Assembly: GCA_963834725.1 (NCBI GenBank)
Contig: CAWICN010000001.1
Coordinates: forward strand, 3,162,001 to 3,226,000
Length of the DNA stretch: 64,000 nucleotides
Direction: 5' to 3'
Source of the DNA: PALSA-693 sp963834725
GTDB lineage: Bacteria; Actinomycetota; Acidimicrobiia; Acidimicrobiales; Palsa-688
Shown: positions 25,326-33,488 of the stretch, one piece after another
Numbering within the stretch: position 1 is the stretch's first letter
How the letters are laid out: every line of letters starts with the position of its first letter
The notes under the pieces: model-generated
Told to the model about the DNA's origin: nothing
The model's input: the letters and a program-made list of their open reading frames with translations, nothing else
The model's database searches: none
Made by a program: the position numbers and the translations under genes

Positions 25326-26315
25326 TTAGTAGGGACCGGTGTGGGTCAGGAAGCGCTTCGGCGTCTCGACGAGCATCTCGTCGATCTGGGCTTCGGTGAC
25401 GCCGGCCGCCCGCAGCATCGGCAGCACATCTTCGGAGATATGCAGGTAGGTCCAGTTGGGCATCTGCGGCAGCGGGAACTCCCCCGGGATCCAGTCGAGG
25501 AAGCAGGAACAGTCGTGGCTCAGGACCATCTGGTCCGCATGGCCCCGCTTGCACAGCTCGGCGACGGTCGCCACCCGCTTCTCGGTGGTCAGGATGCCGT
25601 CGATACCGAAGCGGTCCATGCCGAGGATCGACCCGTACGACATCACCTCCAGCAGGTAGTCGAGGTCGTCGGTGTCTCCGCAGTGCCCGATCACCACCCG
25701 CTCGAGGTCGACCCCCTCCTCCTTGAAGATCCGCTGCTGCTCGAGGCCGCGCTTCATCGCCGCGTTGGTGTGCGTGGTGAGCGGCACGCCGGTCTTGCGG
25801 TGAGTCTGGGCGCAGGCCCGGAGCACCCGTTCGACGTCCTTGGTAACGCCAGGCACGTCCGTGGCGCACTTGATCACTCCCGCCTTGATCCCGGTGTCGC
25901 CGATCCCCTCGACGATGTCCTGGACGAAGATGTCGACCATCGGGTCGCTGCCGTTGGGCCCGGTTCCGGGAAGGCGGCTCGTGAAGAAGTGGGGCACCAC
26001 GTCGAAGGTGTAGAGGCCGGTCGCCACCACGATGTTGAGCTCGATCTCATGGGCGATCCGGGCGATCCGCGGGATGTACCGGCCCAGGCCGAGGGCGGTC
26101 GGGTCGATGATCGTGTCGATGCCTGCCTGCTTGAGCTCGGTCAGCCGGCGGATCGCGTCGGTGACCCGTTCGTCCTCGTCACCCCACACCTTCGGGTAGT
26201 TCTGCAAGATCTCCGGTGACAGCACGAAGACGTGCTCATGCGCGAGCACCCGGCCTAGATGGTCGGCCGGGATCGGGCCCCGCGCCGTCTCCACCGTCGT
26301 GGTGCGTCCTTCCAT
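25326..26315 (-). CDS. phosphotriesterase-family metal-dependent hydrolase
   Basis: 329 residues, amidohydrolase TIM-barrel. Metal ligands are visible in order: HEH near residue 26, the carbamylated lysine in GVIKC, TTHTN, GHCGDTDD and SHDCSC. Homologues hydrolyse lactones, N-acyl-homoserine lactones or phosphotriesters. ATG 26315 is preceded by GGGAGG. The 42-bp gap to the tandem SDR gene suggests co-transcription, which would fit a lactone-to-ketone/alcohol path; that part is inference. Confidence 0.9.
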   Translation of the reverse strand: MEGRTTTVETARGPIPADHLGRVLAHEHVFVLSPEILQNYPKVWGDEDERVTDAIRRLTELKQAGIDTIIDPTALGLGRYIPRIARIAHEIELNIVVATGLYTFDVVPHFFTSRLPGTGPNGSDPMVDIFVQDIVEGIGDTGIKAGVIKCATDVPGVTKDVERVLRACAQTHRKTGVPLTTHTNAAMKRGLEQQRIFKEEGVDLERVVIGHCGDTDDLDYLLEVMSYGSILGMDRFGIDGILTTEKRVATVAELCKRGHADQMVLSHDCSCFLDWIPGEFPLPQMPNWTYLHISEDVLPMLRAAGVTEAQIDEMLVETPKRFLTHTGPY

Positions 26316-26456
26316 GACGACCTCCCTCGCTGGACTCCGCCATCATGCCCGCCCGGAGGCCTCGTCGCCAACTGTTGCACGGGCTCGTCCTGTCCCGAGC
26401 AGCCTCAGCGTTCACCTGAGTAGCCTGACCATGTAAAAGAGGGGAGTCTCCTGCCT

Positions 26457-26942
26457 ATGACTCGTTGGAGTGACTTCGCCCGGGCCCGGCCTGACCTGGC
26501 AACTGCTGGACGCGCCCTCCTCTATCAACACGGTGTGGGGTTGGCGTTCCTCTCGACAGTGCGCGCCGACGGAGGTCCGAGGGTTCACCCGGTATGCCCG
26601 ATCCTTTCGGGAGAAGGTGCGTACGCGTTCATCATCCCGTCACCCAAGCAAACCGACCTCCGCCGCGACCAGCGGTACGCGATGCACTCCTTTCCATGTC
26701 CGGACAACGAAGATGCCATATATCTCACCGGCCGAGTGAGGATGATCGACGACGACGCGACCAGGCTCCGACTGGCCGAGCAGTTCGTCGAGGAGCGAAT
26801 GGAGTTCAACCTCCCTCCACCGTCCGACGACGACGCGCTGGTGGAGTTCGACATCGATCGGTGCCTGCTGACGACGACGGTAGGTCACGGAGACCCGCAT
26901 CCCATTCACGTCGTCTGGGAGGCAGAGGCAGATATTCCCTAG
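26457..26942 (+). CDS. pyridoxamine-5'-phosphate-oxidase-like (PPOX) flavin-binding protein
   Basis: 161 residues with the split-barrel layout: FLSTVRADGGPRVHPVCPI near residue 30, then YAMHSFP and a C-terminal strand. Homologues in actinobacteria bind FMN, F420 or haem and reduce or sense small molecules. The start ATG 26457 follows a purine-rich GAGGGGAG. It lies 33 bases ahead of the radical SAM gene on the same strand. Confidence 0.83.
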   Translation: MTRWSDFARARPDLATAGRALLYQHGVGLAFLSTVRADGGPRVHPVCPILSGEGAYAFIIPSPKQTDLRRDQRYAMHSFPCPDNEDAIYLTGRVRMIDDDATRLRLAEQFVEERMEFNLPPPSDDDALVEFDIDRCLLTTTVGHGDPHPIHVVWEAEADIP

Positions 26943-26975
26943 CGGTCGAACAGGTGTTCGACTATACTGGGGCCG

Positions 26976-28238
26976 ATGGCGACGGGCCGAGCTCCAGACC
27001 TCCCAGCTCCACATCTCCCGGCTCCACATCTCCCAGCTCCAGATCTCCGAGCTCCAGATCTCCCGGCTCCAGACCTCCGCTGGCGGCTGGCCGACGAGCG
27101 CGACGATGCCGACGTCGCCGTCCAGGATGCGTTGTTTGCCGCTGATGACCTGGTCGACCGGCACGTCGGCCGAGGCGAGTTCCGGGGCATGGAGTTCCTG
27201 CATGTCAACGCCCGGTCGATCATCAACGAAGTGCCAAAAGCCTCCAGGGTCCCGTTCCGCTACACCATCAACGTCTACCGCGGATGCAGTCACGCCTGCA
27301 CGTACTGCTTTGCCCGTCCGACGCACGAATACCTGGGGCTCAATACCGGCGAGGACTTCGAGCGGCGGATCGTGGTGAAGATAAACGCCATTGAGCTTCT
27401 GCGAGCCGAGCTCTCCGCTCGAAGGTGGGCCGGCCACCCCATCGCCATGGGTACGAACACCGATCCGTACCAGCGTTGCGAGGGCAAATACCACCTCACC
27501 CAGGGGGTCATCCGGGTCCTGGCCGAGGCGGGCAACCCTTTTTCGATCCTCACCAAGTCCACGCTGATCCTGCGGGACCTCGATCTGCTGGGCGACGCGG
27601 CCCAGCGCACCGACGTGGGCGTCAACCTCTCGATCGGGACCCTGGACGAGGAGGTGTGGAGGCTGACCGAGCCGGGGACGCCGCCCCCCGGCCGCCGATT
27701 GGAGGCCGTGCGCCGGCTCAACGAGGCCGGCATCGCTTGCGGCGTGCTCGTGGCTCCGATCATCCCGGGCCTGTCGGACCGACCCGAGCAGGTCGACGAG
27801 GTGGTAGCGGGATGCGTGGAGGCAGGGGCCGTCTCGATCTCCTCGGTGGCCCTGCATCTGCGACGCGGCGTTCGCGAGCACTATCTGGGGTGGCTCGCCG
27901 GCGCCCGACCCGACCTGGTTGAGGAGTATCGCCGCCGGTACCGGAGCTCGTATCTGCCGGCCGAGGAGCAGGAGGCGCTGGCGGCACAGGTGCGGTCTTC
28001 GGTGGCGCGGACCAGGATGCGCGCCGGGATCAACGCCGACGCTCCCTCCCGCCCCGGGATCGGCCCCGATCGCCCCTCCCGCCCCGGGATCAGCCCCGAT
28101 CGCCCCTCCCGCCCCGGGATCAGCCCCGACCGCCCCTCCCGCCCCGGGATCAGCCCCGACCGCCCCTCCCTCCCACGATCCGGTCGGCCCACCGGCCCGC
28201 CCCGCCCTCCGCCGACCCAGTTGCAGCTGGAGCTGTGA
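26976..28238 (+). CDS. Rv2578c-like radical SAM protein with repeat-rich ends
   Basis: A 420-residue protein. CSHACTYC near residue 108 is the CxxxCxxC cluster that binds the S-adenosylmethionine 4Fe-4S site, in a spore-photoproduct-lyase-like context (FRYTINVYRG before it, GTNTDPYQRCEGKY after). This matches the conserved actinobacterial family typified by Rv2578c, whose function is not established. The family normally begins near the RWRL segment; here about 30 residues of five-residue Ala-Pro-rich repeats precede it. The C terminus carries four ten-residue repeats (PGISPDRPSR). Both look like slippage-generated additions. Confidence 0.88.
   Translation: MATGRAPDLPAPHLPAPHLPAPDLRAPDLPAPDLRWRLADERDDADVAVQDALFAADDLVDRHVGRGEFRGMEFLHVNARSIINEVPKASRVPFRYTINVYRGCSHACTYCFARPTHEYLGLNTGEDFERRIVVKINAIELLRAELSARRWAGHPIAMGTNTDPYQRCEGKYHLTQGVIRVLAEAGNPFSILTKSTLILRDLDLLGDAAQRTDVGVNLSIGTLDEEVWRLTEPGTPPPGRRLEAVRRLNEAGIACGVLVAPIIPGLSDRPEQVDEVVAGCVEAGAVSISSVALHLRRGVREHYLGWLAGARPDLVEEYRRRYRSSYLPAEEQEALAAQVRSSVARTRMRAGINADAPSRPGIGPDRPSRPGISPDRPSRPGISPDRPSRPGISPDRPSLPRSGRPTGPPRPPPTQLQLEL
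26989..27078 (+). repeat. 15-bp coding tandem repeat, 6 copies
   Basis: Units of the type CAGCTCCAGATCTCC encode a five-residue Ala-Pro-(Asp/His)-Leu-(Pro/Arg) repeat at the N terminus of the radical SAM protein. Confidence 0.85.
28051..28170 (+). repeat. 30-bp coding tandem repeat, 4 copies
   Basis: Units begin at 28051, 28081, 28111 and 28141; the last three differ by single bases. Each encodes a ten-residue PGISPDRPSR-type unit at the C terminus of the radical SAM protein. A degenerate fifth copy starts at 28021. Confidence 0.92.
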
Positions 28239-28326
28239 CCGGCCGAACCACGATTATCCGGCCCACTATTTGCAGAGCTCGACCCGGTAGGCAAGTTGCC
28301 TACTGCAACCCCCCAGGAGGTGCCCC

Positions 28327-28791
28327 ATGGCTGTAAAGCCCATCCCGGACGACTTTCCCCGTGTGATGGCCTATCTGACGATCGACGGGGCTAACGAGGC
28401 GATCGACTTCTACACGAAGGTGTTCGGTGCCGAGGAACGGGTTCGCATGCTCGGCCCGGACGGCAAGGTAGGTCACGCCGAGCTGCAGATTGGCGACTCC
28501 GTGATCATGTTGGCCGACACCTTCCCGGGGATGGGCGGCCCCTCGCCCAGGTCGCTCGGCGGCAGTCCCGTTGCGCTCATGGTGTACGTCGAGGACGTGG
28601 ACGCCACCTTCAAGCGCGCCCTGGCTGCCGGTGCGACCGAGAACGAGAAGGTGGAGGACAGGTTCTATGGTGACCGGGCCGGGCAGTTTATCGACCCGTT
28701 CGGGCACAGGTGGATGGTGCACACGCATATCGAGGACGTCCCGCCCGACGAGATGGCCAGGCGCGCCGCGGCCCAGGAGACAGGCGGCTGA
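28327..28791 (+). CDS. VOC-superfamily (PhnB/glyoxalase-like) protein
   Basis: 154 residues, with two beta-alpha-beta-beta-beta halves: MAYLTIDGANEAIDFYTKVFGAEE at the start and VALMVYVEDVDATFKRALAAGA later, followed by DRAGQFIDPFGHRWMVHTH. This is the common PhnB-like subgroup of the vicinal-oxygen-chelate superfamily, involved in isomerisation, ring cleavage or antibiotic binding. AGGAGGT precedes ATG 28327 at ideal spacing. Metal dependence and substrate cannot be inferred. Confidence 0.88.
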   Translation: MAVKPIPDDFPRVMAYLTIDGANEAIDFYTKVFGAEERVRMLGPDGKVGHAELQIGDSVIMLADTFPGMGGPSPRSLGGSPVALMVYVEDVDATFKRALAAGATENEKVEDRFYGDRAGQFIDPFGHRWMVHTHIEDVPPDEMARRAAAQETGG

Positions 28792-28843
28792 CGCCGTGCC
28801 GCGGTGAACGCACCGCAAGCTGCGAGCCTGCGGTACCGGCTCG

Positions 28844-29854
28844 TCAGCTGATGGTGGGCGTGCCGCCGCGATTGAAGCTGAGCGTTCCGATCCACAGGGC
28901 CCTGACTCCGCCGTTCTGGTAGCCAACCGCGCCGTACCAGGCGGCAATCGCCATGCGAGTGCGGCCGGAAGAGTCCTGGAAGACCATGGGACCCTGTGGC
29001 CCACTGGCGTTGCCGGTGGTACCTAGCCACGGGCTGAAGGAAGAACGGTTGCGATAGCCGCCGAGCAGCGTGCTCGAGGTGGCATAGCCAACGCCCGAGC
29101 TGGCCGAGCTGTAACTGTTGGCGCCGTAGAACAGGTAGTAGGTGGAGCCATTGTGGATGACCGTGGGTCCTTCGACCGTGGGCGCCTGCCAGGAGGCGGA
29201 CTCCGTCAGCAGCAGCGACGGCGAGGTCCCCGCTGCGAAGGACAAACCGCCGGGAGAAAGCTGCTGCCCCCAGATGTAGGTGTTCCGCCCGATGGAGTTG
29301 TCGTCGCTCTTCCACAGCAGGTAGAGCTGGCCGCTCAATCGATCGAGGAAGGGGTTCGGATCGATCGAACCTCCATGGGCCGTTTGACAGACGAGCGGAG
29401 CCGGCGAGACATCCCTGAATGGGGTGCCGGGCGTGGAGGACGTGGCCACGGAGATGCACTGGACGTTGAGTGTGGTGTCCCTCACCGTGTAGTACATCAC
29501 GTAGTGGCCATCAATCTTCATGACGCCGGGAGCCCAGGTATGCCCGGAGGACGCCCAGGAGGGGAGCACTGGCAGCGGGTCGGCGGGTGCACTCCATGTG
29601 TGCAGATCGGAGGAGCTCATCACCTGCAGGTTCCGGCCACCGCTACCGGTTGAAAACGCCCAGTAGACGCCTCCAGTGACCAGGATCGACGGGTCGGGGA
29701 AGTCGCCGGCGTAGGCCGGCACCGTGAAGGTGGAGCTGGCCGCGCTGGCCGGGCCGGCGGAAATGAGTGCCGCCGCCTGGGCCCCCAGGGCTGTAACCCC
29801 CACGGACAGGACGGCCCTGACAGCTCGAAGGATGCGGTCAGGACCCGGCATCAT
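28844..29854 (-). CDS. secreted glycoside hydrolase family 43 protein
   Basis: About 336 residues from ATG 29854, which directly precedes an Arg-containing signal peptide (RILRAVRAVLSVGVTAL, cleavage near GPASAAS). The longer frame has no sense as a leader. GH43 catalytic features are visible: FPDPSIL (base Asp), SIDPNPF (pKa-modulating Asp) and EGPTV (acid Glu) in the expected order around a five-bladed propeller. Family members are arabinanases, arabinofuranosidases or xylosidases that act on plant polysaccharide outside the cell. It is convergent with the VOC gene; no sugar uptake genes are adjacent. Confidence 0.87.
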   Translation of the reverse strand: MMPGPDRILRAVRAVLSVGVTALGAQAAALISAGPASAASSTFTVPAYAGDFPDPSILVTGGVYWAFSTGSGGRNLQVMSSSDLHTWSAPADPLPVLPSWASSGHTWAPGVMKIDGHYVMYYTVRDTTLNVQCISVATSSTPGTPFRDVSPAPLVCQTAHGGSIDPNPFLDRLSGQLYLLWKSDDNSIGRNTYIWGQQLSPGGLSFAAGTSPSLLLTESASWQAPTVEGPTVIHNGSTYYLFYGANSYSSASSGVGYATSSTLLGGYRNRSSFSPWLGTTGNASGPQGPMVFQDSSGRTRMAIAAWYGAVGYQNGGVRALWIGTLSFNRGGTPTIS

Positions 29855-30028
29855 CCGTTTCCGGTGCCTGAAGTTACGGTCTGGTTGGGAGTCTTGCGTG
29901 AGGACCACAGTAAGCGCGCTCCACGGGGACCACCCGGTAATGAATAAGGAGGAAAATAGCACATGGCATAGTCATGCTTGGCCCTAAGGATCAGGTGCGC
30001 GCCGAGACCGGCCGGGTGCGGCCCGCAC

Positions 30029-30305
30029 TTCAGTCTCCTGACCGGCGCCGCGACGGACATTTCCGAACATCCGAACGGCGATCTGTGGGCGTTCGGTACC
30101 ATTCGGGTGGCCGGTGGCTTCGGGATCTAGCGGAGCCCTCTGGGCATTTATAGCAATTCCCGTGAATGGTGGCTTCGGGATCTACTTGTTTACCTGTAAA
30201 GGTTGGGTCGGGATTCCTGGTGGCGCGGTGGACATAACGGTGGGGCCCACAGGCCTACCTCTGGTGGTCAATTCAAGTCACCGCATTTACATCTACATAT
30301 CCTAA
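30029..30305 (+). pseudogene. remnant of a tectonin-repeat beta-propeller protein
   Basis: Translating across one break gives AATDISEHPNGDLWAFGT, VAGGFGIY, a second LWAF..IPVNGGFGIY, then GWVGIPGGAVDITVGPTG and PLVVNSSHRIYIY. The pattern (D-I-x-x-x-x-x-G-x-x-W and PGGAVDIxVGPxGxPxVVNS) is that of tectonin/TECPR propeller blades. An in-frame TAG at 30126-30128 separates two copies of the GGTGGCTTCGGGATCT segment, as if a short duplication broke the gene. No start or signal peptide remains. Confidence 0.6.
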
Positions 30306-30341
30306 GGCGATCCAACAAAAGGCTGGAGCCGCCTCAGATCA

Positions 30342-30713
30342 TCAGACCCCGACCGCACCCTCGGAGGCGGTGAGCTGCGGCAGGAACGCCTGGATGACCT
30401 CGTAGGGTCCGAACAGGTTCATGGCCAGATGCTGTTCCAGGACGGACCGGTCGCTCAGGTCGTCGTAGACGGCGATGCCGGCGTTGTTGACCAGGACGTC
30501 GAGGCTCTCGATCTGCTCCGTCGCGCTGCGGATCTGGTTGGTGTCAGTGACGTCGAGGACGACCGGGGTGACCCGCTCGTCGGGGTGGGTGACCGGCTGG
30601 CGGGAGCCGGCGTCGACCCGCTTAGCTCCCCTTCGCAGGGCCTCGTCGACCAAGGCCCGGCCGATTCCCCGGTTGGCGCCCGTAATCAAAATTGTCTTGC
30701 CTTCGATTGTCAT
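30342..30713 (-). pseudogene. C-terminally truncated short-chain dehydrogenase
   Basis: 123 residues: TILITGANRGIGRALVDEALRRGAKRV, LDVTD and LVNNAGIAVYDDL are a normal SDR N-terminal half. The frame stops at residue 123, before the catalytic Ser-Tyr-Lys part, so the product cannot be a working reductase. ATG 30713 lies just downstream of the first ECF sigma gene on the same strand, suggesting it was once part of that regulon. Confidence 0.78.
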
Positions 30714-30824
30714 GACTGCTGCCTCCTCGGCTGGTCGGTGATTGGTGGATGGGCTGCATCCGCCTGTACAACTGGCCGAGTTGGAAAAAGTCGTCGCGAG
30801 CGGGCAGGAGATTCTGTGGAGGCG

Positions 30825-31820
30825 TCAGCCTTCGAAGACGAGCGGCAGTCCGAAGACACCGAACAGCCGGGGGTCGAGGCAGGCGTGGATAGCGACGATG
30901 TGGCCTCCAACACTCTCGAGCACGTGGATGCCGAACGCCTCCAACTCGCCCGAGTCGGGGTTCGGCCGGTAGATACCGAGTGCAGGGCAGCCGTTGGCGG
31001 AGAGGCGGACGGCCCGGTCGCGACCTCCTTCGCTCTGCATGGCGGCCAGGAAGGGGGTGATGTCGTCGCGGCCCTGGAGCCACAGCTCGAATGGCGGCAT
31101 GGTGAGGGTGGCGTCCTCATGCAGCAGTGCCACCAGCGCATCTACTTCGTATCGTTCGAACGCTTCGACGTACCGGCCGACCAGCTCGAGGTCGAGCTCA
31201 CGCGGTGCTGCCGTCGCCGGGTCGAGATCGATCCGGTCCAAAGCGATGCGGCCCCTGCGGAGCGTGCTGTTGACGGCATCGGTGCTGGTTCCGAGGAGCT
31301 CGGCGACTTCTTCGGCCTTCCAGCGGAGGACGTCGCGCAGGATGAGCACGGCCCTCTGGCGCGGCTGCACTTCCTGCATGGCGGCGATAAAGGCCAGCCG
31401 GATCGACTCCCGTTCGACGACAGTGTCGGCCGGGTCGGCGCCAGTCGACGACATCAGGCTGTCGGGTATGGGCTGGACCCAGGTGGCTTCGGGCCGGGGC
31501 GCGCCCATTGCGAGCTCGTGAGAGGCGCCCCATCCCTGCCGGTTGGCAGCAGGGGCAACCGATGTCGGCAACGCCCGCCGGCTCCGACCCTTCAGCATGT
31601 CCAGGCAAACGTTGGTGGCGATCCGGTAAACCCACGGACGCAGGCCGCTCCGATCCTCGAGCCGGGACAGCCCACGCCATGCCCGGATCAAGGTCTCCTC
31701 GACCGCGTCCTCGGCGTCGTGGGGCGACGCCAGCATACGATAGCAATAGCCGGTCAACTGGCGGCGAAATAGCTCGAGTTCTTCGAAGGCGGCCGCCTCG
31801 GACGACAGCACCCGGCTCAC
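30825..31820 (-). CDS. ECF-type RNA polymerase sigma factor with SnoaL-like C-terminal domain
   Basis: 331 residues. Region 2 (FRRQLTGYCYRMLASPHDAEDAVEETLIRAWRG-like, first 55 residues) and region 4 (QRAVLILRDVLRWKAEEVAELLGTSTDAV, about 175-205) match SigG/SigX5-type ECF factors. A C-terminal NTF2/SnoaL-like domain (LVGRYVEAFERYEVDALVALL onwards) replaces an anti-sigma partner and is thought to tune activity. It starts at GTG 31820 with no Shine-Dalgarno, possibly leaderless. Stress or metabolite signal unknown. Confidence 0.87.
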   Translation of the reverse strand: MSRVLSSEAAAFEELELFRRQLTGYCYRMLASPHDAEDAVEETLIRAWRGLSRLEDRSGLRPWVYRIATNVCLDMLKGRSRRALPTSVAPAANRQGWGASHELAMGAPRPEATWVQPIPDSLMSSTGADPADTVVERESIRLAFIAAMQEVQPRQRAVLILRDVLRWKAEEVAELLGTSTDAVNSTLRRGRIALDRIDLDPATAAPRELDLELVGRYVEAFERYEVDALVALLHEDATLTMPPFELWLQGRDDITPFLAAMQSEGGRDRAVRLSANGCPALGIYRPNPDSGELEAFGIHVLESVGGHIVAIHACLDPRLFGVFGLPLVFEG

Positions 31821-31934
31821 CGTTACTTTTTACCGGACGGAGGATCTTCGCCGAAGGGAATCTCACACATCGACGCAGTTAACCCTTGGTGGGTTTCTCG
31901 CCCCGTTCCCATACGTGCCGTCGATAGGTGGATG

Positions 31935-32258
31935 TCAGCGGTTTTGCTCGAGGCAGACGGCGAGGGCCTGCAGGAAGGCGGTCCGGCCGGCACTGGTGAG
32001 CAGCTGGGCTTTCGCTAGCTGGCCCTGGGCGCAAGCAATGAACGCAGCCGTATGCCCCGCGGGGGCGATGCAGTCCAGAATAGCTTTCCGGCCGGTGCTG
32101 GTAAGCACGTCGCCCTTGGTCACGCACCCCTGCACAATTGTCTGGGCCGACTGGATATTGGGGTTGGTGCTACCTGTGCTGCTCTTTGCTGAATTGCCGC
32201 AGGCCGCTAAGGCCAGTCCGAGGACGACTGCCCCGACGGCACGTCGCGTGTTCATCAT
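31935..32258 (-). CDS. small lipoprotein with an internal duplication
   Basis: 107 residues. The signal sequence ends LALAAC with the lipid-modified cysteine at residue 20. The mature part contains two related segments: GDVLTSTGRKAILDC and AQLLTSAGRTAFLQALAVC, each with nearby cysteines (four or five in all). AAGGAGG stands 6-7 bases upstream of ATG 32258. No homologue is recognised; it should be anchored outside the membrane. It lies between two ECF sigma genes and may belong to one of their regulons. Confidence 0.72.
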   Translation of the reverse strand: MMNTRRAVGAVVLGLALAACGNSAKSSTGSTNPNIQSAQTIVQGCVTKGDVLTSTGRKAILDCIAPAGHTAAFIACAQGQLAKAQLLTSAGRTAFLQALAVCLEQNR

Positions 32259-32492
32259 CGTCGGCCTCCTTGCGCCGAGTATCGGCCCGGCTACGGCGCC
32301 GGAACCGACGCGGCCCTGAAGAGTTTAGAGGGCAGCTGGTCCGCCAGTACCAGCAAACTGCCCCAGACCCAGACAACGTGAACTCGATCACATACAACGC
32401 CGTGTAGTTCGACGGTTCCCGACGCAAACTGCGTTTGGGCACATAAGCGCAGTAGTTCCGGCTAACAGGCTTCCTGAGTCCGAGGTGGTTGG

Positions 32493-33371
32493 TCAGAGCA
32501 CCTGAATCCGAAGTGCTGCCACGACAGCGGGATCCGTGACGATTTCGATCTCGGTGATGGTGTCTCCCACGACGCGGAAGGCGAACACCGCCCTGGGCCG
32601 CCCGCCGGGAGCCCACACTGCCCCGGGCGTTCCGTCGATAAGCGCTACCCTCGCCGCTGTGGCCCGGCCCGACAGCGCCAGGGCCACGGCGCTGGCGCCG
32701 CGCACATGGGGGGCAAGAAGGGGCGCGCCATGATCGCGGTTGGCGGCCGCCTCCTCCACCGCGGCGCGGTCAGCCCGTAGAACCGCCTCGGGGTCGAGCA
32801 GGGTAACGAGAGCCTCGAAATCCCCGCGGCGGGAGGCCGCCAGGAAGGCCTCGACCAGTTCGTGCTGGCGGCGCTGGTCGCCTGCATGGACCTCGTCGCT
32901 GCCCTGGACGCGCCGCCGGGCCCGGCTGGCCAACTGCCGGGCGGCAGCAGTCGAGCGGCCCACGATCGGCGCGATGTCCTCGAATGGCACCGCAAAGAGG
33001 TCGTGGAGCACGAAGGCAAGCCGCTCCGAAGGAGTAAGCGTCTCGAGCAGGAGCAGCAAAGCCGGGCCCATCGTGTCGGCCAGGATCGCTTCGTCTTCGG
33101 GACCGGCCAGCTCGGGATCGGGCTCGTCGGGCGGTAGCGGCTCTTCCTCCTTGGTTCGGCGGGATCGGAGCATCCCCAGGCACACCCGGGAGAGGACGGT
33201 TGTGAGCCAGCCACCGAGGTTTTCGATGCTTTCGGCATCCGATCGGCTCAGGCGGATCCACGTCTCCTGCACTGCGTCTTCCGCCTCGGTGAGAGATCCG
33301 AGCATGCGGTAGGCCACCGTGTGCAGCCTCGGGCGGCTGGCTTCGAACTCGGCGGCCAGACTCTGATCCAT
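32493..33371 (-). CDS. ECF41-type sigma factor (SigJ-like) with SnoaL-like C-terminal domain
   Basis: 292 residues. Region 2 is VAYRMLGSLTEAEDAVQETWIRL near residue 20, region 4 is SERLAFVLHDLFAVPFEDIAPIVGRSTAAARQLASRARRRV near 120-160, quoted in part. The C-terminal 120 residues are a SnoaL/NTF2 fold, diagnostic of group ECF41, which lacks an anti-sigma factor and regulates itself through this extension. The divergent AhpD-like gene is the usual ECF41 neighbour. A TGTCACA-N16-CGTC promoter lies 12-38 bases upstream of its own ATG, indicating autoregulation. Confidence 0.92.
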   Translation of the reverse strand: MDQSLAAEFEASRPRLHTVAYRMLGSLTEAEDAVQETWIRLSRSDAESIENLGGWLTTVLSRVCLGMLRSRRTKEEEPLPPDEPDPELAGPEDEAILADTMGPALLLLLETLTPSERLAFVLHDLFAVPFEDIAPIVGRSTAAARQLASRARRRVQGSDEVHAGDQRRQHELVEAFLAASRRGDFEALVTLLDPEAVLRADRAAVEEAAANRDHGAPLLAPHVRGASAVALALSGRATAARVALIDGTPGAVWAPGGRPRAVFAFRVVGDTITEIEIVTDPAVVAALRIQVL

Positions 33372-33382
33372 CTGGCTACATT

Positions 33383-33409
33383 GACGCGCCAGGCGACCCG
33401 GGTGTGACA
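33383..33409 (-). promoter_or_regulatory. predicted ECF41 promoter of the sigma gene itself
   Basis: On the minus strand TGTCACA (33409-33403) and CGTC (33386-33383) are separated by exactly 16 bases, the arrangement described for ECF41 targets. Transcription would begin 5-8 bases before the sigma ATG at 33371, giving an almost leaderless mRNA. Confidence 0.78.
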
Positions 33410-33452
33410 GGGGTTGCGATCAACCCCGCCGTCAGGCATCTCTCACCGGACC

Positions 33453-33479
33453 CGTCACAGATCGGTGGCCCGGCGCGTC
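33453..33479 (+). promoter_or_regulatory. predicted ECF41 promoter of the AhpD-like gene
   Basis: CGTCACA (33453-33459) and CGTC (33476-33479) with a 16-base spacer, one mismatch from the autoregulatory site 50 bp away. The expected transcription start falls at or a few bases before ATG 33489, so the mRNA could be leaderless. Confidence 0.75.
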
Positions 33480-33488
33480 AAAGAGGGC

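Noticed and set aside
25056..26219. 387-residue plus-strand frame over the phosphotriesterase gene
   Set aside because: Shadow frame of the minus-strand amidohydrolase, whose metal ligands are intact.
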